Both the position numbers and the translations under genes were made by a program. From Candidatus Heimdallarchaeota archaeon (GTDB lineage Archaea; Asgardarchaeota; Heimdallarchaeia; Heimdallarchaeales; Heimdallarchaeaceae), in the NCBI GenBank assembly GCA_030668875.1, contig DAOVER010000020.1:1-58529 (forward strand): a stretch of 58,529 nt of DNA. Reading direction: 5' to 3'. Shown one piece after another: positions 53,665 to 58,529 of this stretch. Within the stretch, counting starts at the first letter, position 1. Each line of letters opens with the position of its first letter. The notes under the pieces were generated by a model, which had not been told where the DNA came from, searched no databases, and worked only from the letters and a program-made list of their open reading frames with translations.

Positions 53665-53978
53665 ACTTCCACAACCTCCTCAAGAATTTGTTTTCCTATA
53701 GTGGGTTTTAGGGCTTCTTTCATAACTAAATCTACTTTGACTTGTAATAATTCACTTAGATAGTTTTCTAAACGAATATATTGAAACAGGCTTGGAGTTT
53801 TATAGAAAGCGACCAACACATCAAGATCACTGTTATCTTTTTGCTCATTTCTGATGTATGAACCAAAAATACCCAGATATTTGACTTTGTACAAATCAGT
53901 TATTTCCTGAAAATGATCCTTCAAAATCTTCAGGAAGAAAGATGCTTCCTCATTTTCTGTTGACTTAATGGTTGTCAT
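53661..53978 (-). CDS. mntA: MntA-like antitoxin nucleotidyltransferase
   Basis: The ATG at 53978 is preferred over 53987. The 105-residue protein has the minimal nucleotidyltransferase motif FGSYIRNEQKDNSDLDVLV, exactly GS-x10-D-x-D. A third acid lies in VKVDLV. It is co-encoded with the HepT-like toxin by a four-base overlap. It should AMPylate and neutralise HepT. Its promoter and first codons are duplicated upstream of the gene at 53076. Confidence 0.83.
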   Translation of the reverse strand: MTTIKSTENEEASFFLKILKDHFQEITDLYKVKYLGIFGSYIRNEQKDNSDLDVLVAFYKTPSLFQYIRLENYLSELLQVKVDLVMKEALKPTIGKQILEEVVEV

Positions 53979-54121
53979 TCTTCTCACTCTCTACATAGCT
54001 TTTTGATATAAAAAGACTTTCGAATATTTAGACATTCTAGTACAGCTTAAGAATTACAGTATTCTTTTCCTCCTTCTCAAGTGTTTTACTACAAAATAAA
54101 CAATAAAAGAAAGGATAAAAT
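53971..54121. repeat. 151-bp duplicated promoter/leader, copy 2
   Basis: Partner of 53069-53220. A third, partial copy of its far end (GATAAAATxTCTGTTTAGTTTTATTCTTG) lies at about 52748-52778 and matches 54114-54141. This points to repeated local duplication around the toxin-antitoxin genes. Confidence 0.75.
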
Positions 54122-54167
54122 ATCTGTTAGTTTTATTCTTGTTTGAGATATTTCTTCAGATGTTCGA

Positions 54168-54650
54168 TTAGAATAAGCATGTCACTTTCTGGTTTCCCGT
54201 CATCTTACTCTCTGTAGCTTCTTTTTTTCCTACCATTTGTTTTGTGAAATCTACTAGTTTCCTCTTTTCTTCCGTGTAGATATTGTAAAATAATTCTGCT
54301 CTCTCCACCCACTTTGAGAGTTCATCTTCAGATCTCTTTTCTTTTGATATTAACAGAAACAAGACTTGATATGGGATGATGTTACTATTTGTTAAGCTAT
54401 TCTTTCCCAACTTCCACGCTAGTTCATAATTCTTCAATGCTTCTACTTTTTGATCCTTAATTGTATGCAGATTTGCTAAATAAAAATAAGCTTGAGGTTC
54501 TTCGGGATAGAGCTCTTTTATCTCCTTAAATATTTTAATTGCTGGGTCAATCTGATATTCAGTTATCGTACTGACTCCCGCTTCTAATAGTGTGCTAAAT
54601 TGTTTTTCTTCCTCCCCCATATTTTCCTCTTCAAACTTAATCCATGGCAT
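54168..54650 (-). CDS. TPR-like protein, possibly frameshifted near its end
   Basis: The 160-residue protein has two tetratricopeptide-like helices pairs (AIKIFKEIKELYPEEPQAYFYLAN and QKVEALKNYELAWKLGK), so it probably binds other proteins. It ends KMTGNQKVTCLF. An overlapping frame reads DDGKPESDMLILIEHLKKYL and then KQE before a stop at 54133, which looks more like a natural helical tail. The 3' end may therefore carry an indel. Confidence 0.6.
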   Translation of the reverse strand: MPWIKFEEENMGEEEKQFSTLLEAGVSTITEYQIDPAIKIFKEIKELYPEEPQAYFYLANLHTIKDQKVEALKNYELAWKLGKNSLTNSNIIPYQVLFLLISKEKRSEDELSKWVERAELFYNIYTEEKRKLVDFTKQMVGKKEATESKMTGNQKVTCLF

Positions 54651-54834
54651 TTACTTTCAGTTATCTCTCTTAACTATAATATAAAAACTCCACAAAAGGA
54701 AGCTTGAGATTTCAAAGGATATTTATTGAATTTCAAACAGAAAAATGAGCCTATCTTCAATTCTAGTTACAATAATTAGTCAGATCCTATCTTTCTTCTG
54801 AAAAAATTAATAAAATGAAGAAAAACTTAGTTTC

Positions 54835-55494
54835 CTAATTAGTTTGTTTTTCTCCACAATTAACACAGAAATTTTTCTCTCCAATTAGCTTTGCACCACA
54901 ATGAATGCAAAAACTATTTCCTTGTTGATTTGGTTTAGCAACAGGAATATCGGCAGGAATTTGTTGTTGTGTATTGATGTGCCCAGTGTGAATATTAGTG
55001 CCTTGATTAGTTACAGGTTGATATCCAACAGCTGGTCGATGTACTGTTGCAAATGAGCTGAAATCTTCCACATTTTTCAAAGTTGTAAAAACTCCTAGAA
55101 CAGTGAATAGAGTTAGAAGAATATCACATACAAGAGTTGTCCAATAGAAGGCTGTCAAGTAATATCCAGTTGATGTAGCAACGATCGCATATATTATATC
55201 AGCAACTATTGTTGATGAAGCAAAAACAATAAACAATGTCTTAGCTAATTGTACAGGATTTTTCGAATTTGATTTTGTAGCGATTGTAGGCACAAAAAGA
55301 TAGCAGACTAAAGCAGCTACAACTAAAATGTCCATTAGTCCAGTTAAGATTTCCCCAGATGCAAGAACTATTAGCATATCAAAAACATCAATGAAGCCTG
55401 CTATAATCCAGAAAACTATTGCAACAATTCCCAGAGGATGTTTTTTGAAGATGTGTATTGCAGTAATTCTTTGTGTAGGTTGATTTGATTGCAT
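54835..55494 (-). CDS. Membrane protein with C-terminal zinc ribbon
   Basis: The 219-residue protein has four predicted membrane helices in residues 20-150. A flexible Gln/Thr/Pro-rich linker follows (about 150-190). A cytosolic double-CxxC zinc ribbon ends it (FCIHCGAKLIGEKNFCVNCG). The layout is common among archaeal membrane proteins of unknown function. It is encoded alone. Confidence 0.6.
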   Translation of the reverse strand: MQSNQPTQRITAIHIFKKHPLGIVAIVFWIIAGFIDVFDMLIVLASGEILTGLMDILVVAALVCYLFVPTIATKSNSKNPVQLAKTLFIVFASSTIVADIIYAIVATSTGYYLTAFYWTTLVCDILLTLFTVLGVFTTLKNVEDFSSFATVHRPAVGYQPVTNQGTNIHTGHINTQQQIPADIPVAKPNQQGNSFCIHCGAKLIGEKNFCVNCGEKQTN

Positions 55495-55819
55495 TATAAC
55501 CTCTTAACAAAAAACATAAGCTAATTTAAAGTTTGTGAATTAAATATGAACTTTCTTATATTACTATGTCAAAATGTTAATCTATCAACGACATATTTTC
55601 TTTGTTTGTATTGTTCTATTGTCTCGTTAGATGCTCAAGCTCTGTTTGGCAAAATAGTAAGTTTGCTTAATTAGAATGGATTTTACACCAATAGTTTCAG
55701 TTCACAAAAAAGTTATAAAATTAGTTTCTCTTTCTTATCCATTTGTACCCAGAAAAAGTAATGAAGCTAACTTGACAGAATAATTAATAAAGCAGAGGTT
55801 TTACAAGTGTTTGAATACT
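55495..55819. other. Divergent intergenic region
   Basis: About 325 AT-rich bases. A plus-strand TATA-like AAAAGTTATAAAATTAG near 55707-55723 lies about 100 bases before the zinc-finger gene. On the other side are promoter-like AT tracts of the membrane-protein gene. No other feature is seen. Confidence 0.45.
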
Positions 55820-56149
55820 ATGGTTGACAAGTGCGTCGTTTGTGGTAAACCAGAAGTTAATACACACTGGAGCACCAAGCAGACATTCTTTTGCTCATTC
55901 AAATGCTATGCTATGAAATCCGCCAAATTACTTTTACTTTTATCGTTTATTTTTTCTGTTATATTTGTTGGTTTTGGAACATGTTTAGTCATCTTAGATG
56001 CAAAATTAGTCCTTCTAATCCCTTTTATTACCGCTGAAGTTTTAGTGCCTTTACCAAGTTTTGTAATTTCGATAATTGGCTTTAATTTAAATAGAAAAGC
56101 TAGAAAAGAAAAAGCTAGTTTTGAAGTTTCTGATAAACTGAAAGAATAA
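55820..56149 (+). CDS. Zinc-finger membrane protein, 109 residues
   Basis: The N-terminus has CVVCGKPEV then a second pair in FFCSFKCYAMK, a treble-clef (TRASH/MYM-like) zinc site. Two membrane helices (about residues 37-60 and 66-92) and a charged tail follow. The ATG at 55820 was chosen; a TTG at 55811 is in frame, and neither has a clear ribosome binding site. Function is unknown. A membrane-bound metal-binding or adaptor role is possible. Confidence 0.5.
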   Translation: MVDKCVVCGKPEVNTHWSTKQTFFCSFKCYAMKSAKLLLLLSFIFSVIFVGFGTCLVILDAKLVLLIPFITAEVLVPLPSFVISIIGFNLNRKARKEKASFEVSDKLKE

Positions 56150-56417
56150 TATTAAACACAAGATTTTTTGCATTTTTTTGCAGTGTATATTTGCACATTT
56201 GATAATTTTCGGGTTTAAATAGTGTTTTGAAGATATACTTCTGAAGCTAGCTTATTTATCAGGAACGATCCCCTTCGTAATATCTACCTGAAACCTATTT
56301 TCCATAGAGCTAGCTTCCCCTTCTTCCTTTTTTTCTTTAGTTTTTTAATTGAAACACTTTAAATAATCTCATAGCTTCCTCAAATATAGAAGTGTTCAAT
56401 CATTTAGTAATGGGGTA

Positions 56418-56705
56418 ATGGTCTTGAAACTAGAAAAAAGAAAGCCTAGATATATTAATGAAGATGGGTACGAGGTCTATCAAAACGAAGATGGCAAGGA
56501 TTACATCATCGTTACTTATGATGAGTTCGAACTTCAATCTAAAGGGTCTGAAGCTAAATCTGGTGATGAGTGGAAAAAACATTATACAGAATGGAAAGAT
56601 AACTATCCTGAAAACCAACAAGGAAGTTATGAGTACATACGCATCTGTCAACTATTTGAAAAGTTCATCACAAAAGCAGAAGCAAAAGAGAAGAATGCTC
56701 TGTAG
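56418..56705 (+). CDS. Hypothetical acidic protein, 95 residues
   Basis: A soluble, charged protein with Trp and Tyr repeats (GDEWKKHYTEWKDNYPEN). It has a beta-hairpin-like start (INEDGYEVYQNEDGKDYIIV) and a helical end. No family is recognised. The ATG at 56418 directly follows GGGGTA, so the ribosome binding site is very close or the message is leaderless. It converges with the MoaD-like gene, one base apart. Confidence 0.45.
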   Translation: MVLKLEKRKPRYINEDGYEVYQNEDGKDYIIVTYDEFELQSKGSEAKSGDEWKKHYTEWKDNYPENQQGSYEYIRICQLFEKFITKAEAKEKNAL

Positions 56706-56706
56706 T

Positions 56707-56988
56707 TCATCCTCCAGCGATGAAAGGAATTATAGCTATCGTTTGACCATCTTGTAGAATATAGTCTTCAAAATCTTCGTTTTTAACATGTTTCTTATCA
56801 ACTTGTATAGAATAGAAACTACGTAATTTTCCTTCATTATAAAGTAACTTCTCCATTACATCATCATACATCTTTGCAAACTCATCTAGTGCTTTTGGAA
56901 TGGTTGCTTGATCACTAGTTATTACCTCTACCATCCTCTCTTTAGTCAGGGTACGGATTTGGCCAAAACAGTGAATGAAGATAATCAT
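56707..56988 (-). CDS. MoaD/ThiS-type ubiquitin-like protein
   Basis: The 93 residues show a beta-grasp pattern (MIIFIHCFGQIRTLT..., DGQTIAIIPFIAGG) and end in Gly-Gly, the thiocarboxylate-forming terminus of sulfur carriers. It may supply sulfur for molybdopterin/tungstopterin, which the aldehyde oxidoreductase at 32773 would need. It could equally serve tRNA thiolation or protein modification as archaeal SAMPs do. The gene lies about 120 bases upstream (in transcription order, downstream) of the decarboxylase pair on the same strand. Confidence 0.72.
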   Translation of the reverse strand: MIIFIHCFGQIRTLTKERMVEVITSDQATIPKALDEFAKMYDDVMEKLLYNEGKLRSFYSIQVDKKHVKNEDFEDYILQDGQTIAIIPFIAGG

Positions 56989-57110
56989 TAGTTTGACAAT
57001 TTTAAGAAATTATTTAAGTGCTACTTTTTACCTTATTTCTATTCTGATAGTGAGATTAGCAAATAAACAATCTAGAGTTAGCCCTAACAGGTTAAAATGT
57101 GAAAGTTAAA

Positions 57111-57671
57111 TTACAACCTTTTCACAAAATTGTCTTTAATCACAGTGGGATGCTGAGGGATATCATCCACCTTAATAGTGTCATCTTCAACCTTAAGGTG
57201 AAGGATTTTCAATCCTGGTTTATGTATAGTGTCTTTGAGCATTTCTGTGATTAGATTCTCATCGTCTCTCATATCAAAAGATTTGACAGAATCAATGCCC
57301 ATCCCAATAATCATAATACTAAAGTCAATAGCAGATGACACCGTTTCTTGACCTCCTGTTGTTGAGTAGAGTTCATTATCTAGAATGATGATTTTGAGAT
57401 TATCAGGTTTAATATATGCTACAGTAGTCATAGCGCTCAACCCCATGAGAAAATTACCATCTCCTGTGATAACTAACACAGTTCTTCTTGGTTGAGCAAG
57501 AGCTAGTCCTAATCCTATAGGAACGGGAAGACCCATGCTACCTCGAATATAAAACTGGTCACCTTGCAAGAGATGATATGCTTGCCGACTAACATTGCCA
57601 TTAGAGCTGACTACTAATTCTTCTCCATCGAGAATAGTACTTAATTTGGAAATAACTTCTGCACCCTTCAT
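57111..57671 (-). CDS. Sulfopyruvate/phosphonopyruvate-decarboxylase-like, TPP-binding (beta) subunit
   Basis: The 186-residue protein carries the thiamine-diphosphate motif GDGNFLMGLSAMTTVA...NLKIIILDN, with GDG and the closing Asn. It also has FYIRGSMGLPVPIGLGLALA, typical of the ComE-like half. With the alpha subunit, overlapping by four bases, it should form a complete enzyme that decarboxylates a 3-substituted pyruvate. In methanogens the pair (ComD/ComE) makes sulfoacetaldehyde for coenzyme M. The fused bacterial enzyme makes phosphonoacetaldehyde. The substrate here is undecided. Confidence 0.78.
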   Translation of the reverse strand: MKGAEVISKLSTILDGEELVVSSNGNVSRQAYHLLQGDQFYIRGSMGLPVPIGLGLALAQPRRTVLVITGDGNFLMGLSAMTTVAYIKPDNLKIIILDNELYSTTGGQETVSSAIDFSIMIIGMGIDSVKSFDMRDDENLITEMLKDTIHKPGLKILHLKVEDDTIKVDDIPQHPTVIKDNFVKRL

Positions 57672-58174
57672 TCACCTAATACCCCCTTCTTAACAAGAAT
57701 ACAGATAGGTTTCTTTATCTCTTCCATAACCTCAAGGGCATTATCAAGAACATCTTTCCAGTTATGTTCTTGAATAGTCCAATAAGGAATTTGGTAAGCA
57801 TCTAAAACAGGTTTCGTAACATCACCCATAACTACATGTTCAGGAGAGTCTTTATCTGATTCAAGACCTCTATAACTCACAAAAACCAAGAGAGGGATTT
57901 GGTAGAGTTGAGCAAGGGAAGTGAGAGCATCACCAATATTAGCTAAACCAGAATTTTGTATAATAAGAAAAGCTCTACCCCCACCAAGAAAATAACCAGA
58001 AGCAAGACCTATTGCTTCATCCTCACGAGTAGCTGGGATATAGGTGAAACGATTGTCCTTTTCAAGAGCTAATAGTAGATCTTTGAAATAGGAGCAAGGA
58101 ACACCTGTGGACAAAGTAAAGCCATTATCCGTGAGATAAGAGAGAAAATTATCAGAATCAATCATGAACATCAC
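57668..58174 (-). CDS. Sulfopyruvate/phosphonopyruvate-decarboxylase-like, PYR-domain (alpha) subunit
   Basis: The 168-residue protein is the pyrimidine-binding half of a split thiamine-diphosphate decarboxylase: GVPCSYFKDLL near the start, ATREDEAIGLASGYFLGG with the cofactor-activating Glu, QNSGLANIGDALTSL and SYRG. These are diagnostic of the ComD/phosphonopyruvate decarboxylase family. It is translationally coupled to the beta subunit by a four-base overlap. The start may be the second Met (M2) or the Met in MIDSDNFL. Confidence 0.78.
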   Translation of the reverse strand: MMFMIDSDNFLSYLTDNGFTLSTGVPCSYFKDLLLALEKDNRFTYIPATREDEAIGLASGYFLGGGRAFLIIQNSGLANIGDALTSLAQLYQIPLLVFVSYRGLESDKDSPEHVVMGDVTKPVLDAYQIPYWTIQEHNWKDVLDNALEVMEEIKKPICILVKKGVLGE

Positions 58175-58262
58175 ATAATGCTTGAAAAGCTATAAGAAGA
58201 GAAGTATAAATCCTTTGTGCGAATAAAACAAAAAAATAGTAGAAAAAGTGTAATAATCCAAA

Positions 58263-58529
58263 TTATTTCAGATTTTCTAAAGTCAAACTTTTAAAGTAAC
58301 TAGAGATATTTTCAGTAAGAATACTAAAAACTTTATCAACGTTAAGACCTGTCTTAGCCGAGGTTTCAATGTAGGGAACGTAAAAACCAGACCATTCAGA
58401 AAGTTGGTCTGCGTACTCCTGAGCATATTCTTTAGGAACAGAATAAGGAGTGGAATCGCGTAAATCAGCTTTATTACCGATTAAGACTATAGGTACGATA
58501 CGATTTTTGTTGTTGCGAATAAGTTCATG
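58263..58529 (-). CDS. Ras/Rab-like small GTPase, C-terminal half (5' end outside window)
   Basis: The minus-strand frame is open from the window edge to TAA at 58263-58265 (88 residues). It carries the G4 motif IGNKADL and the G5 motif ETSAKTG, with the Rab/Ras-like helix VDKVFSILTENI after it. There is no C-terminal cysteine for prenylation. The first half, including the P-loop, lies outside the window. Such GTPases are expanded in Asgard archaea. Confidence 0.82.
   Translation of the reverse strand, partial: HELIRNNKNRIVPIVLIGNKADLRDSTPYSVPKEYAQEYADQLSEWSGFYVPYIETSAKTGLNVDKVFSILTENISSYFKSLTLENLK

Overview
The window looks like a piece of an Asgard (Promethearchaeota) genome, possibly Heimdallarchaeia-like; the order is an inference. 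The DNA is AT-rich. Genes are preceded by archaeal TATA boxes with either no leader or a GGTGA-type ribosome binding site. Two eukaryote-like small GTPases are present: an Arf/Arl-like one at 35198 and the C-terminal half of a Ras/Rab-like one at the right edge. The archaeal repair protein NreA with a C-terminal PCNA-binding motif confirms the domain. No rRNA, tRNA, CRISPR array or transposase was found.

Layout. (a) 1-4906: a gene tail, a secreted-protein gene broken by a stop codon, a PPC-repeat surface protein, a purple-acid-phosphatase-like enzyme and a 54-residue membrane peptide. (b) 4973-20230: the most striking region. A biotin protein ligase, an acyl-CoA carboxylase carboxyltransferase, a 3352-residue fatty-acid/polyketide megasynthase and an alpha/beta hydrolase are followed, on the opposite strand, by the biotin carrier and biotin carboxylase. 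Together they could biotinylate a carboxylase, make malonyl-CoA and run an iterative chain-extension cycle. The megasynthase carries two flavin-type enoyl-reductase-like barrels, KS, AT, a second KS, two ACPs, KR, DH and its own phosphopantetheinyl transferase. This is unexpected in an archaeon, and both ACPs have Thr where the prosthetic-group Ser is expected. (c) 20419-23056: an overlapping pair, an opine-dehydrogenase-family enzyme and a B12-binding protein, of unknown pathway. (d) 23418-31706: a YcaQ-like DNA glycosylase, the TldD/TldE protease pair, a FeoB iron transporter with a DtxR/FeoA-type regulator behind a perfect 10-bp-arm palindrome, and NreA.

(e) 31849-41137: two VOC proteins, a tungsten aldehyde:ferredoxin oxidoreductase, the Arf-like GTPase, a beta-propeller surface protein, a serine hydrolase, a nucleotidyltransferase and an Ldh2-type dehydrogenase. 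(f) 41156-55494: an accessory, partly decayed zone. It holds a multi-TM protein with a cytosolic longin/roadblock-like tail, small DNA-binding proteins, two long HTH regulators, a candidate structured RNA, a secreted protein with 48-bp tandem repeats, a MntA/HepT toxin-antitoxin pair with a duplicated 151-bp leader, and several genes broken by stops or frameshifts. (g) 55820-58529: small zinc-finger and acidic proteins, a MoaD/ThiS-like protein, a split sulfopyruvate/phosphonopyruvate-decarboxylase-like enzyme and the partial GTPase.

Domain assignments rest on motifs read by eye and on memory of the families; no database search was run.
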